Of a stretch of DNA of 64,000 bases, positions 50,299 to 59,596 are shown in pieces. Source of the stretch: Candidatus Gastranaerophilales bacterium (GTDB taxonomy: Bacteria; Cyanobacteriota; Vampirovibrionia; Gastranaerophilales; Gastranaerophilaceae); assembly GCA_900770525.1 (NCBI GenBank), contig CAAHDT010000043.1, forward strand, positions 15,250 through 79,249, in the 5' to 3' direction. Position numbers and translations under genes: made by a program. Position 1 is the stretch's first letter. Each line of letters begins with the position of its first letter. The notes under the pieces are model-generated. The model did no database searches, was not told the origin of the DNA, and saw nothing but the letters and a program-made list of their open reading frames with translations.

Positions 50299-52377
50299 CT
50301 AACACTGTTTTTCAGAACATCCGCAATCAAAAGTTACATTCAAATCGCCGAGGAATACTTCATCTTTTCCTAATGCGTTCGGAATAATTGAGAATGTATT
50401 GGATATTCCGTCTTGCGCATCGTTGAACGGTAATTTTGCAACAGAAGCAAGAGAGGCTGCTGCACCGTTAGAATCTCTTCCGTGCATTGGATTAGCTCCC
50501 GGAGCTAACGGAACCCCCGCTTTCCTTCCGTCAGGAGTGTTTCCCGTTTTCTTTCCATAGACTACGTTAGACGTAATTGTCAAAATAGACATTGTCGGAA
50601 TTGAATTTCTATAAGTATAATGTTTTCTGATTTTAGCCATAAAGTTTTTAACTAAATCAACCGCAATTTGGTCAACTCTATCATCATTATTGCCGTATTT
50701 CGGATAATCGCCTTCAACTTCATAATCCACAACCAATCCGTTTTCATCTCTGATAGTTTTAACTTTTGCATACTTAATTGCGGACAAAGAATCTGCAACA
50801 ACTGACAATCCCGCAATACCGGTTGCAAAATAACGTTTTACATCTCTATCATGTAATGCCATTTGTGCTTTTTCGTAACAATATTTGTCATGCATATAAT
50901 GAATAACATTTAAAGTGTTCACATATAAACCTGCTAACCACTCCATCATATCATTATATTTATCCATAACATCATCATAATTTAGATATTCAGAAGTTAT
51001 CGGACGATATTTAGGTCCAACTTGAGTTTTTAAACGCTCGTCAACACCACCGTTTATTGCATAAAGCAAGCATTTTGCTAAATTTGCACGAGCTCCGAAA
51101 AATTGCATTTCTTTACCAACAACCATTGATGATACACAACAAGCAATAGCATAATCATCACCATGCGAAACTCTCATCAAATCGTCATTTTCATATTGAA
51201 TAGACGAAGTTGTGATAGAAATATGTGCACAATACTGCTTGAAATTGTGAGGCAATCTCGTTGACCACAAAACAGTTAAATTCGGTTCAGGAGCCGTTCC
51301 TAAATTTTCAAGAGTATGCAAATATCTGAAAGAGTTTTTTGTAACAAGAGTTCTTCCATCAATCCCCATTCCACCGATAGACTCAGTAACCCAAGTCGGA
51401 TCACCTGAAAACAGCTCGTTATATTCAGGAGTTCTTGCGAATTTTACAAGTCTTAATTTCATAATAAAATGGTCTATTAACTCTTGAGCTTCTGTTTCGG
51501 TGAGAACTCCTTCTTTTAAATCTCTTTCTATATAGATATCTAAAAATGTAGAAGTTCTACCAATACTCATAGCCGCACCATTTTGTTCTTTAACGGCACA
51601 AAGATAACCGAAATAAAGCCACTGAACAGCTTCTTTAGCATTTCTGGCAGGTTTTGATATATCAAAACCGTATATTTTGCCAAGCACAATCATTTCCTTA
51701 AGAGCTTTGATTTGATCAGCAATTTCTTCTCTTAATTGAATTCTTTCAGGAGTCATTTCACCTTCAAGAGATGTGAATTGTTCCTGTTTATCCTCAATTA
51801 ATCTATCAATACCATATAAGGCAACTCTTCTATAATCACCTATTATTCTACCTCTACCGTAGGCATCTGGCAAACCGGTTATAATTGCGGCATGGCGCGC
51901 AGCCTTCATTTCCGGAGTATAAACATCAAAAACACCTTGATTATGAGTTTTTCTGTATTTTGTAAAAATTTCAGATATTTCAGGATTAACTTCATACCCA
52001 TAAGCTTTACATGACGTTTCAGCCATTCTAATACCGCCGAATGGCTGCATTGAGCGCTTTAGTGGTTTATCAGTTTGTAATCCTACAATTTGTTCAAGAT
52101 TTTTATCTATGTAACCCGCCTCATGCGAAGTAATTGTAGATACAATATCAGTATCCATATCAAGAACACCACCATTATCGCGCTCTTTTTTTAGTAAATC
52201 ACAGCACTCTTGCCACAATTTAGAAGTTGCCTCGGTTGCTTCTGCTAAAAAACTAGAATCCCCTTCATAAGGTGTATAATTTTTTTGAATAAAATCTCTT
52301 ACATTAATTTCTTGTTGCCATTTGCCAGAAACAAACTGGGTTTCTGCATAAACTTTTTTTTCTTGTGTATTCACCAT
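50299..52377 (-). CDS. pflB: Pyruvate formate-lyase core, without glycyl-radical domain
   Basis: 692 residues from the ATG at 52377 (GGGGAGAATAT upstream; the longer frame to 52431 has no support). It has the complete PFL barrel, including the active-site cysteine pair in IACCVSSMVVG (Cys413-Cys414) and KSFRYLHTLENLG. It follows standard PflB up to DGISNTFSIIPNALGKDE. There the family normally continues into the radical domain; this protein ends in a short Cys-rich tail CGCSEKQC. It converts pyruvate and CoA to acetyl-CoA and formate under anaerobiosis. Confidence 0.95.
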   Translation of the reverse strand: MVNTQEKKVYAETQFVSGKWQQEINVRDFIQKNYTPYEGDSSFLAEATEATSKLWQECCDLLKKERDNGGVLDMDTDIVSTITSHEAGYIDKNLEQIVGLQTDKPLKRSMQPFGGIRMAETSCKAYGYEVNPEISEIFTKYRKTHNQGVFDVYTPEMKAARHAAIITGLPDAYGRGRIIGDYRRVALYGIDRLIEDKQEQFTSLEGEMTPERIQLREEIADQIKALKEMIVLGKIYGFDISKPARNAKEAVQWLYFGYLCAVKEQNGAAMSIGRTSTFLDIYIERDLKEGVLTETEAQELIDHFIMKLRLVKFARTPEYNELFSGDPTWVTESIGGMGIDGRTLVTKNSFRYLHTLENLGTAPEPNLTVLWSTRLPHNFKQYCAHISITTSSIQYENDDLMRVSHGDDYAIACCVSSMVVGKEMQFFGARANLAKCLLYAINGGVDERLKTQVGPKYRPITSEYLNYDDVMDKYNDMMEWLAGLYVNTLNVIHYMHDKYCYEKAQMALHDRDVKRYFATGIAGLSVVADSLSAIKYAKVKTIRDENGLVVDYEVEGDYPKYGNNDDRVDQIAVDLVKNFMAKIRKHYTYRNSIPTMSILTITSNVVYGKKTGNTPDGRKAGVPLAPGANPMHGRDSNGAAASLASVAKLPFNDAQDGISNTFSIIPNALGKDEVFLGDLNVTFDCGCSEKQC

Positions 52378-52481
52378 ATATTCTCCCCATTTAATAAAAT
52401 ATAAATAACCTGAAAATACTATACTACACATTTAACATTTTTTCTAGTCCTTAACATATAAAAAATTTACAACTATTTTCA

Positions 52482-52490
52482 TGCTAGTAT
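52482..52490 (+). promoter_or_regulatory. Extended -10 with leaderless spacing
   Basis: TG-C-TAGTAT ends 7 nt before the ATG at 52498. There is no ribosome binding site. Confidence 0.45.
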
Positions 52491-52497
52491 TTATAAC

Positions 52498-53565
52498 ATG
52501 AAAAGACTAGCTGATTACGCCAATGATATAAACAAATGCTCAAAATGCGGATTGTGCCAAGCAGTTTGCCCTATATATAAACTAACCGGCAATGACTGCG
52601 CTGTTTCTCGCGGAAAATTTGTTATGCTTGACGGAGTAATTAAGGGCGATTTACAACTAAATAAAAACATTAATAAATATCTTGAAATGTGCCTCAAATG
52701 TGATAAATGCTCTAACTTCTGTCCTAGCGGGATTGATGTTTGCAGAATATTCAGAACAGCAAAACATGAATATTTAAAAAAATCTCTTGAAGGTAAAATT
52801 ATAAAATTTCTGCAATCACGTCTTATATTTGACAATCTTATTAACCTATTTAACAGAAAAGTCAAAAACAATACTACAAGCAATACAGAAATATTGTATT
52901 TTAAAGGATGTGCCGAAAAGATATTTCCAAGTAACACCAAAGCAGTTGCATCAATTCTAAATTATTCCGGTTATAAAATTTTAGAAAAAGATTTTCAATG
53001 CTGTGGGGTACCATTTTTAGCAAGCGGAAACATTGAGCGCTACAAAGAAGCGCAAAAACACAATCTTGATATAATTAATAATTATTCGGGAGAATACATT
53101 TTAACAGACTGTTCAAGTTGCGAAAGTGCTCTAAATAAATATACAGGTCTTAACAAAAAAGTTATAAATACAAATGATTTTATTACTGAGCAAAAGTTAA
53201 AATTTATATTTAATAAAAAGCAAATTGTAACTTTCCACAAGCCATGCCACTTGAAAGATGATAGTTTTCTCGTCAAAATCCTTGAAAACTGCGAAAATGT
53301 TGAATACAGAAAAATGCCCAATTATGATGAATGCTGCGGATTTTCAGGACAATTTGCGATAACAAACAGAAAATTATCAAGGGCACTAACTCATCAAAAA
53401 GCAAAATCAGCACTTGAAACTGGAGCAAACATCATTCTTACCACATGCCCTGCTTGTATTTTGGGCATTAAAGAAGGACTGCTACAAGAAAAAGGATTGT
53501 TCGGCGAAAAACCTAAAGTTATGTATATATCTGAATTTCTTGCAAAAGCAACAATTACACGTTAA
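52498..53565 (+). CDS. (Fe-S)-binding oxidoreductase subunit, GlcF/GlpC/LutA-like
   Basis: 355 residues with two 4Fe-4S ferredoxin motifs (CSKCGLCQAVCPIY and CLKCDKCSNFCPSG) and two CCG domains (FQCCGVPFL and YDECCGFSGQF). This is the electron-transfer subunit type of glycolate oxidase, anaerobic glycerol-3-phosphate dehydrogenase and lactate utilisation complexes. No flavin-containing partner is adjacent, so the substrate is unknown. The last 11 nt overlap the convergent XRE gene. Confidence 0.88.
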   Translation: MKRLADYANDINKCSKCGLCQAVCPIYKLTGNDCAVSRGKFVMLDGVIKGDLQLNKNINKYLEMCLKCDKCSNFCPSGIDVCRIFRTAKHEYLKKSLEGKIIKFLQSRLIFDNLINLFNRKVKNNTTSNTEILYFKGCAEKIFPSNTKAVASILNYSGYKILEKDFQCCGVPFLASGNIERYKEAQKHNLDIINNYSGEYILTDCSSCESALNKYTGLNKKVINTNDFITEQKLKFIFNKKQIVTFHKPCHLKDDSFLVKILENCENVEYRKMPNYDECCGFSGQFAITNRKLSRALTHQKAKSALETGANIILTTCPACILGIKEGLLQEKGLFGEKPKVMYISEFLAKATITR

Positions 53566-53875
53566 ACTGTTTCAAAATCCTATACGCAAGTTGTTTTTCG
53601 CTAGAAGATAAATTTTTAATTATACTAAACATACTTTGTTCCAAATCTTCATCAGGTGCAAAATACCCAAAATTAAAGAATTCATCCGCTTGGATTTCAA
53701 ACTTTTCCATTATTGTAAGCACGGTTCCTAAAGAAGGGAAACTCTTTCCAGTTTCAATATTGCTCAATGATGACGGCTCTATCCCGATTTTTTCACAAAA
53801 TTTTTCTTGAGTTAATTTGTTTTTCTTTCTTATTTCTTTTACTTTTTGTCCGATAAGTACTTTATCTTGCTCCAT
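53555..53875 (-). CDS. XRE-family regulator divergent from a prepilin gene
   Basis: 106 residues. HTH_3: GQKVKEIRKKNKLTQEKFCEKIGIEPSSLSNIETGKSFPS, then an acidic helical tail ending LAYRILKQFNV. It is a paralogue in layout of 39610 and 48045. AAGGAG precedes the ATG. It is divergent from the prepilin at 54030, the intact version of the arrangement seen as a remnant at 48 kb. Confidence 0.92.
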   Translation of the reverse strand: MEQDKVLIGQKVKEIRKKNKLTQEKFCEKIGIEPSSLSNIETGKSFPSLGTVLTIMEKFEIQADEFFNFGYFAPDEDLEQSMFSIIKNLSSSEKQLAYRILKQFNV

Positions 53876-53945
53876 GATTACTCCTTTTAAACAAGGATAA
53901 CCACATTTTTTATAAGTTTACATAGTGATAACACCATAATTACAC

Positions 53946-53973
53946 TTGCATTTTATAGAAAACACTATATAAT
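53946..53973 (+). promoter_or_regulatory. Promoter of the prepilin-like gene
   Basis: TTGCAT, 16 nt, TATAAT, giving a leader of about 50 nt with GAGGG before the ATG at 54030. Confidence 0.6.
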
Positions 53974-54029
53974 ATATATAAAACCACAAAATTCATTTAA
54001 ATATATCAAGTAAACATCAAGAGGGAAAT

Positions 54030-54812
54030 ATGAAAAATTCAAACAAATGGAAAAATCTTCAACTAACGCAAAGCCACTTTGGCTTTACCTTAGCAGAAGT
54101 ATTAATTACGCTTGGCATTATTGGTGTAGTTGCTGCCTTAACACTGCCGACACTTATGTCTAGCTATAGAAAGCAAGTAGCAGAAACTAGACTCGCAAAA
54201 TTCTATTCTGTAATGAATCAAGCAATCGAGCAGTCCGAAGTAGTTAACGGTCCAAAGGAACACTGGGATATACTACCTAGTGGGTTTGTTAAAGATGAAG
54301 ATGGCAATGAAGATAAAACACAATCCGCAGCAATGGGGTGGTATCAAAAGTACTTAGCACCATACCTGAAAACATCTGACGTTAGAGTTAATGACAGAAT
54401 CGGTAAATTAATGATATATTTTCCTGATGGTAGTTTATGTATGCTACATGGAGCTTCAATCCAATATTGGATAGAAGCCAAAAACTTTACCAACTACGAA
54501 TTCAACGAAAATGGAAAAGTTAAAAACAATTACAAAGCATCTGGAATAAAATATTTCACATTTATGTTAAACCCTTGGAATAATACAAATCCATATGCAT
54601 ATAAACACGGGATGGAACCGTATATTGAAGTAAATAATTACAAAGACGAGAACAATAACCTTATTCCGAATTGGAACGGAACACGAGAAAACTTATTTGT
54701 AAACCCACAACTTGGTTGCAAAAAAACAGTCACAAATGAGCGCGCTTTTTGTACAAAACTTATCCAAATGAACGGTTGGAAAATTCCGAAAGATTATCCG
54801 TTAAAATTCTAA
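54030..54812 (+). CDS. Type IV prepilin-like protein (N-methylation leader)
   Basis: 260 residues. The leader is 18 residues long (longer than usual), then FTLAEVLITLGIIGVVAALTLP with Glu at +5. The mature part contains WYQKYLAPYLKT and a C-terminal block with CKKTVTNERAFC, KLIQMNGWKIPKDYPLKF. This C-terminal block is shared with the gene at 8661 and with the remnant at 48386. It is likely exported by a type IV pilus/type II secretion-like machine located elsewhere. Confidence 0.9.
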   Translation: MKNSNKWKNLQLTQSHFGFTLAEVLITLGIIGVVAALTLPTLMSSYRKQVAETRLAKFYSVMNQAIEQSEVVNGPKEHWDILPSGFVKDEDGNEDKTQSAAMGWYQKYLAPYLKTSDVRVNDRIGKLMIYFPDGSLCMLHGASIQYWIEAKNFTNYEFNENGKVKNNYKASGIKYFTFMLNPWNNTNPYAYKHGMEPYIEVNNYKDENNNLIPNWNGTRENLFVNPQLGCKKTVTNERAFCTKLIQMNGWKIPKDYPLKF

Positions 54813-54815
54813 GAA

Positions 54816-55238
54816 TTAATGAATTTTTCTTATATTAGAAACTTGCCTATAAATTGAACTAATCTTCTTTGCAAACTGGGCAAGTTTTCTATTTAGAACA
54901 AATCCAAGCGCCAACATAATAGGTGATGCACCGGGTATAGGAATTGGAGTACCGGCAATTCCAAGAACTCCTGGGAGAATATCTTTCTTTCTAACCTTTG
55001 TATTCTTCAAAGAATAACCCACTTTAGTTAAAAATGCAGAACATTTTCCATAATCAGACTGCTTGGCAATTTGTCGTCCTTTTTCCCAACCTTGTTTAGC
55101 GTTAAAAGCATAAAAAGTTTTTAGCTCAGAAATTTCCATTGCAGTAGATGAATGTCGAATTCTATTAACTACATTAGAATTCTTAACTTGGTTTGCTAAT
55201 TGGGGTATTTTCCGTCTTAATAATCCTACTGAAAGCAT
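54816..55238 (-). CDS. Lineage-specific basic protein (140 aa)
   Basis: A basic protein with a hydrophobic Gly/Pro-rich segment around residues 86-112 (ILPGVLGIAGTPIPIPGASPIMLALGFVL), which may form a membrane hairpin. The ATG at 55238 has AAAGAG upstream. No recognised family. It is convergent with the prepilin gene at 54030 (3 nt between ends). Confidence 0.7.
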   Translation of the reverse strand: MLSVGLLRRKIPQLANQVKNSNVVNRIRHSSTAMEISELKTFYAFNAKQGWEKGRQIAKQSDYGKCSAFLTKVGYSLKNTKVRKKDILPGVLGIAGTPIPIPGASPIMLALGFVLNRKLAQFAKKISSIYRQVSNIRKIH

Positions 55239-55374
55239 GATTATTACTCTTTCGTATCCTTTTCCCTTATATTACTATAAAAACATTTTCGGGTGAAAAA
55301 TTGCTATAATTTGACTACTTATTAACTTTTTTATATTATTTAAGCAGATTTACACATTTTAAAGGGATATAAAT

Positions 55375-56610
55375 ATGAATAGTACCGAAATAATTAAACA
55401 AGCTGAAAAAAGTTTAAGTGATGTTTTTGAAAAAGTTAATGACATAAGAGATTACAACCAAGAAAAAGTTTTAAATGCCTTTATAAATAATAAGGTTGCA
55501 CCGGAACACTTTTACACCGTTTCAGGCTACGGACATGATGATTTAGGAAGAGAAGTATTAGACAACGTTTTCGCAGAGGTGTTTAAAGCAGAAAAAGCTT
55601 TAGTCAGAATACATTTTGCATCAGGAACTCATACTCTTGCTTGTGCTCTATTTGGCAACTTGAAATACGGAGATAAACTTGTTTCAGTTGCAGGTACTCC
55701 ATATGATACAATGCAAGAAGTTATCGGCACGATGGGAGATGAAGAAACAAAGCGCTCTTCCCTCATCGGAAATGGCGTTTTGTATGATGAAGTTCCATTG
55801 AAAGACGGAATTGAAATTGATTTTGACAAACTTGAACAAAAAATTGACGAAACGACCACAATGGTGCTTATTCAACGTTCAAAAGGCTATTCAACTAGAA
55901 AATCACTATCAATAAAAACGATAGAAAAAATCTGCAAAACAGTTAAAAACAAAAATCCTAACTGTATTTGCTTTGTAGACAACTGTTATGGAGAATTTGT
56001 AGATACAAAAGAACCTTTAGAAGTCGGCGCAGACTTAATTGCAGGCTCTCTAATCAAAAATCCGGGAGGAGGAATTGTTGAAGCCGGTGGTTATATTGCC
56101 GGAAAAGCTTTGTATGTTGATAGAGCTGCAAACAGACTTACTGCTCCAGGAATTGGCTCTGAAGGCGGCGCAATGTTTAACCAACATCGACTAATTTTTC
56201 AAGGCTTATTCATGGCTCCTTCTGTCGTGTCAGAAGCCGTTAAAGGGGCTATCCTTGCAGCTAAAATTTTTGATGAAATCGGCTATGATAGTGCTCCAAA
56301 ATATTGGGAAAAACGCACCGATATTATCCAAAATATCACTTTCGGTTCCGCAGAACCTTTAAAACATTTCTGCCAGACAATTCAGCAACTATCACCGGTA
56401 AACGGCTATGTAACCCCAATACCTGAATATGTTCCCGGCTACGAAGACCAAATTATCATGGCAGGCGGGACATTTATCGAAGGTTCAACTATTGAATTAT
56501 CGGCAGATGGACCTTTGCGAGCCCCATACACAGCCTATATGCAAGGCGGTCTAAATTATGCACATGTAAAAATCGCCCTCAGAAAAATTTTAGACAAAGT
56601 CAATAACTAA
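55375..56610 (+). CDS. Methionine gamma-lyase family PLP protein (aluminium-resistance/YnbB family)
   Basis: 411 residues of the Met_gamma_lyase family (Pfam PF06838): DYNQEKVLNAFINNKV, the YTVSGYGHDDLGREVLD start, HFASGTHTLACALFG, and the PLP lysine in ADLIAGSLIKNPGGGIVEAGGYIAG. Members are fold-type I enzymes related to cystathionine lyases; the physiological substrate is generally unproven. AAAGGGAT precedes the ATG. A perfect AAGCCTTT/AAAGGCTT inverted repeat begins within the stop codon (56609-56646). Confidence 0.9.
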   Translation: MNSTEIIKQAEKSLSDVFEKVNDIRDYNQEKVLNAFINNKVAPEHFYTVSGYGHDDLGREVLDNVFAEVFKAEKALVRIHFASGTHTLACALFGNLKYGDKLVSVAGTPYDTMQEVIGTMGDEETKRSSLIGNGVLYDEVPLKDGIEIDFDKLEQKIDETTTMVLIQRSKGYSTRKSLSIKTIEKICKTVKNKNPNCICFVDNCYGEFVDTKEPLEVGADLIAGSLIKNPGGGIVEAGGYIAGKALYVDRAANRLTAPGIGSEGGAMFNQHRLIFQGLFMAPSVVSEAVKGAILAAKIFDEIGYDSAPKYWEKRTDIIQNITFGSAEPLKHFCQTIQQLSPVNGYVTPIPEYVPGYEDQIIMAGGTFIEGSTIELSADGPLRAPYTAYMQGGLNYAHVKIALRKILDKVNN

Positions 56611-56792
56611 GCCTTTTGGGGCAATTATTAACTTTTGTAAAGGCTTAATCGCCAGATATAACTAGTTCTTAAGGATTAGATAATAAAAAACTAAAGAATT
56701 AGTATTAAAGAATTATTTTTTATGTTATGCTGTTGGAAACCCCATTAGGTGGTGACAGTTTGTATGTAGTATAAAGAGGAAAGGGTAAAAAT

Positions 56793-58487
56793 ATGACATT
56801 ACCAAACGTAGCATATTTTTCAATGGAAATCGCTTTAGATCAATCTTTAAAGATTTACTCTGGTGGTTTAGGATTTTTGGCAGGGGCGCATATGCTTTCT
56901 GCAGGTTATTTGCAAATGCCGATGGTTGGTGTGACTATGTTATGGTCTTATGGTTATTATGACCAACGTATCGGACAAGACGGTCAAGTAGAAGTTGCTT
57001 ATATCAAAAAATATTATGACTTCTTAGAAGACACAAATGTTTATACAGAAGTAGACATTTTTGGAGAAAAAGTTAAAGTTAAGGCATATTTGGTAAAACC
57101 TGAATTATTCGGTTCTTGCCCTGTATATCTTTTGACTACTGATATTGAAGGAAACAGTGATTGGGCTAAGAGCATCTCTCACAAATTATATGACGGTAAC
57201 GAAAAAATCAGAATCGCTCAAGAAACAGTTCTTGGTATCGCTGGTATCAGAATCTTGCAACAAGTTGGTTACAAATTCGATGTTGTTCACATGAACGAAG
57301 GTCACGCACTTCCGGCAGCATTTGAATTGTTAAGACAATATAACGGTGACTTAAACGAAGTAAAAAAACGTACAGTATTCACAACACACACTCCAGTTGC
57401 TGCAGGAAACGAAGTTCACTGGGTTGACACATTGATGGAAGGCGGATTCTTCGCCGGTGCATCTCGTGAAACAGCAGTTAACTTAGGTGGAGAAAACTTC
57501 TCTCTAACAGTTGCAGCTTTGAGAATGTCAAGACTTGCTAACGCTGTATCACAATTACACGGTCTTGTTTCTAACAAAATGTGGGAATGGGTTGACGGAA
57601 GATGCCCTATCAGAGCTATCACTAACGCTGTTAACTTACATTACTGGCAAGATCAAAGAATTAAAGATGCTGCTGATGATGCAAACAAATTGCTTGCTGT
57701 TAAACGTCAAATGAAAGAAGAATTGTTTGAATACGTTGCAAACGTTGCAGGTAAGAGATTTAACCCTGATGTATTGACAATTACTTGGGCTAGAAGATTC
57801 GCAGATTACAAACGTGCTTGGTTAATCCTTATGGATAAAGACAGAATCGGTAAGCTTCTTGACGAAGATAAAATCCAAATTATCTTTGCCGGTAAATTCC
57901 ACCCAGATGATGTTATGGGTAAAGAAATGTTCAACAAACTTCTTAACCGTTCACACACATTGAAAAATGTTGTTGTATTACCTGGTTATGAACTTGAATT
58001 GTCAGGTAAATTGAAACGTGGTTCTGATATTTGGTTGAACACTCCATTAAGACCATTTGAAGCATCAGGAACTTCAGGTATGTCAGCTAACGCTAACGGT
58101 GCTCTTCACTTGTCTACATTTGATGGTTGGACAGTAGAAGGTACATTCAACGGTATCAACGGTTACACTATTGAATACCCTGAATTAGATGATGAAATGC
58201 CATGGGAAGAACGTCATTGGAAAGATCATGAATGCATGATGAATATCATTGAAAATGAAATTATTCCTACATACTACGATAACAAACAAGAGTGGGCTCG
58301 TATGATGAGACAAGCTATCAGAACTTCTGAAGCTTACTTCAACTCAGACAGAATGGTTATTGAATACTACAACAGATTGTATAAACCAATCGCTCACGAT
58401 GACTCTACAACAGGTGAAACAAAAAAAGAAATGAAAATTTCTGAAACACCAACATTTGATGCTTGGACTTTCTCTAACATTAAATAG
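56793..58487 (+). CDS. glgP: Alpha-glucan phosphorylase homologue lacking the PLP lysine
   Basis: 564 residues of the short GT35-like form: VAYFSMEIALDQSLKIYSGGLGFLAGA, HMNEGHALPAAFELL, TTHTPVAAGNE, TWARRFADYKRAWLIL and KFHPDD. At the site where phosphorylases have ASGTGNMK or ASGTSGMK, with Lys as the Schiff base for pyridoxal phosphate, this protein reads ASGTSGMSANANGAL, with Ser431. The cofactor cannot be bound in the usual way, so it may act without phosphate chemistry or be regulatory. The codon choice is strongly biased (AAC, TTC, GGT), unlike its neighbours, suggesting very high expression. AGAGGAAAGGG precedes the ATG. Confidence 0.85.
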   Translation: MTLPNVAYFSMEIALDQSLKIYSGGLGFLAGAHMLSAGYLQMPMVGVTMLWSYGYYDQRIGQDGQVEVAYIKKYYDFLEDTNVYTEVDIFGEKVKVKAYLVKPELFGSCPVYLLTTDIEGNSDWAKSISHKLYDGNEKIRIAQETVLGIAGIRILQQVGYKFDVVHMNEGHALPAAFELLRQYNGDLNEVKKRTVFTTHTPVAAGNEVHWVDTLMEGGFFAGASRETAVNLGGENFSLTVAALRMSRLANAVSQLHGLVSNKMWEWVDGRCPIRAITNAVNLHYWQDQRIKDAADDANKLLAVKRQMKEELFEYVANVAGKRFNPDVLTITWARRFADYKRAWLILMDKDRIGKLLDEDKIQIIFAGKFHPDDVMGKEMFNKLLNRSHTLKNVVVLPGYELELSGKLKRGSDIWLNTPLRPFEASGTSGMSANANGALHLSTFDGWTVEGTFNGINGYTIEYPELDDEMPWEERHWKDHECMMNIIENEIIPTYYDNKQEWARMMRQAIRTSEAYFNSDRMVIEYYNRLYKPIAHDDSTTGETKKEMKISETPTFDAWTFSNIK

Positions 58488-58505
58488 TTTGTAGATAAAG
58501 ATACT

Positions 58506-58541
58506 AAAAGCGGTTCAGAACTATGTTCTGAACCGCTTTTT
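58506..58541. terminator. Strong bidirectional intrinsic terminator
   Basis: Perfect 16-bp stem AAAAGCGGTTCAGAAC with its complement, 3-nt loop, T run on the right and A run on the left. It serves both the phosphorylase gene and the convergent 168-aa gene. Confidence 0.92.
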
Positions 58542-58553
58542 AACTATTAATTA

Positions 58554-59060
58554 TTACCCATTAGCTTCTGGAATAACTGTCTTAAGATCTTCCTTAGCCA
58601 TACCTGAGTAAGCTTTATAAGTTTCATCCCAGAATGTACGATCTTGCTCAGCTTCTGATTTTTCTGTTACTAATCTATCTTCTAAATCTTTAAGAGGTTC
58701 TAATTGAGCTGTATAATAATCTTCATAAGCCTGTTCTGCATATGCTTTTTGAGTTTGATATTGTTGCTGCTGAAGAAATATACTCGACTGCATATTTTGA
58801 TATTGTTTTTGTCCGTTTTCAGTCAAATTACCGCTTGCATCTTTTTCTAATCCTGCATACAATGCTTGCATTTTACTTTGGTAACTTCCTGATAACATAG
58901 TATCTTGATATTTTTTTTGATTTCTTAAATTACGTTGAAGGTTACTCATCTGACGTTTACATCTGCTAACTTCCATGGTAACGTCATTGAGTCTCCGTTC
59001 AGCTTGGAGCTTCATTCTTAAGGCGTAGCCTTTCATAAATGTTGAACCTAAGAAACCCAT
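58554..59060 (-). CDS. Coiled-coil protein (168 aa) of unknown function
   Basis: Almost entirely helical, rich in Gln, Lys, Glu, Ala and Tyr (KMQALYAGLEKDASGN, YQTQKAYAEQAYEDYYTAQ). Residues about 15-55 form heptads with CKRQMSNLQRNLRNQ. No signal peptide. AAGGATACTAT precedes the ATG. Its upstream region carries the same 17-mer as the 674-aa coiled-coil gene, so the two are probably coregulated and could belong to one structure. Confidence 0.78.
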   Translation of the reverse strand: MGFLGSTFMKGYALRMKLQAERRLNDVTMEVSRCKRQMSNLQRNLRNQKKYQDTMLSGSYQSKMQALYAGLEKDASGNLTENGQKQYQNMQSSIFLQQQQYQTQKAYAEQAYEDYYTAQLEPLKDLEDRLVTEKSEAEQDRTFWDETYKAYSGMAKEDLKTVIPEANG

Positions 59061-59082
59061 ATAGTATCCTTCGTGTTAGTTA

Positions 59083-59110
59083 CTCTTAAATATATAAACG
59101 ATATATATAC
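59083..59110 (-). promoter_or_regulatory. Shared upstream element (copy 2)
   Basis: The 17-mer CTCTTAAATATATAAAC at 59083-59099, then GATATATATACTG. It is identical to 35971-35987 and lies 23 nt from the start codon (20 nt in the other copy). Confidence 0.5.
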
Positions 59111-59159
59111 TGTATAATTGCCTTTTTATTGGAAAATATTAATATTTCTTTACAATTAA

Positions 59160-59530
59160 TTGTAAAGAAATAAAAGACACGGTCTTTCTTGTCCGTGGGC
59201 AAGTAGTTCATTGCTTTTTTGTTTCTTTTCTCTTCTTTTGCATCAAAAGATGTTGTCTACTTTACTGTTTTACACAAACAGGTCATCCTGAAAAGATAGA
59301 AAATTTTTACGAACAATAGTGAGGAATTAATTTTCATCTTGTTCAGGATCTAGCCAACGTCAAACAGTTGTGCGTACCGAAACACAATCAGACCACGCTA
59401 AAATATCACCATTGAATGAGTTGAAATCGGTTATAGTTTCTACTTGTCTATGGCTAGATTCTGAATAAACTAAAAAATCACTTTTCAACAAGCTCAAAGG
59501 ATTTTTTTAGTTTTTCAGAATGACAGTAAA
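59160..59530. repeat. Composite intergenic repeat, MITE-like
   Basis: The gap 59111-59596 holds no gene. A 22-mer (59226-59247, CTCTTCTTTTGCATC core) recurs at 63774-63795. An element begins GTCATCCTGAAAA (59282) and ends TTTTTCAGAATGAC (about 59510-59523), near-complementary termini. Inside, TTCAGGATCTAGCCA and TGGCTAGATTCTGAA (about 59344 and 59448) form a 15-bp inverted repeat with one mismatch. A CACGG/CCGTG hairpin lies at about 59178-59197. The TCATCCTGAA-type ends are typical of dispersed palindromic repeats. Confidence 0.55.
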
Positions 59531-59596
59531 TTTTTAATGCCTCTTTTTTCACTTCTTTGATGCCCCAAAAAGAAATTGAACGGAAAGAAAATATTA

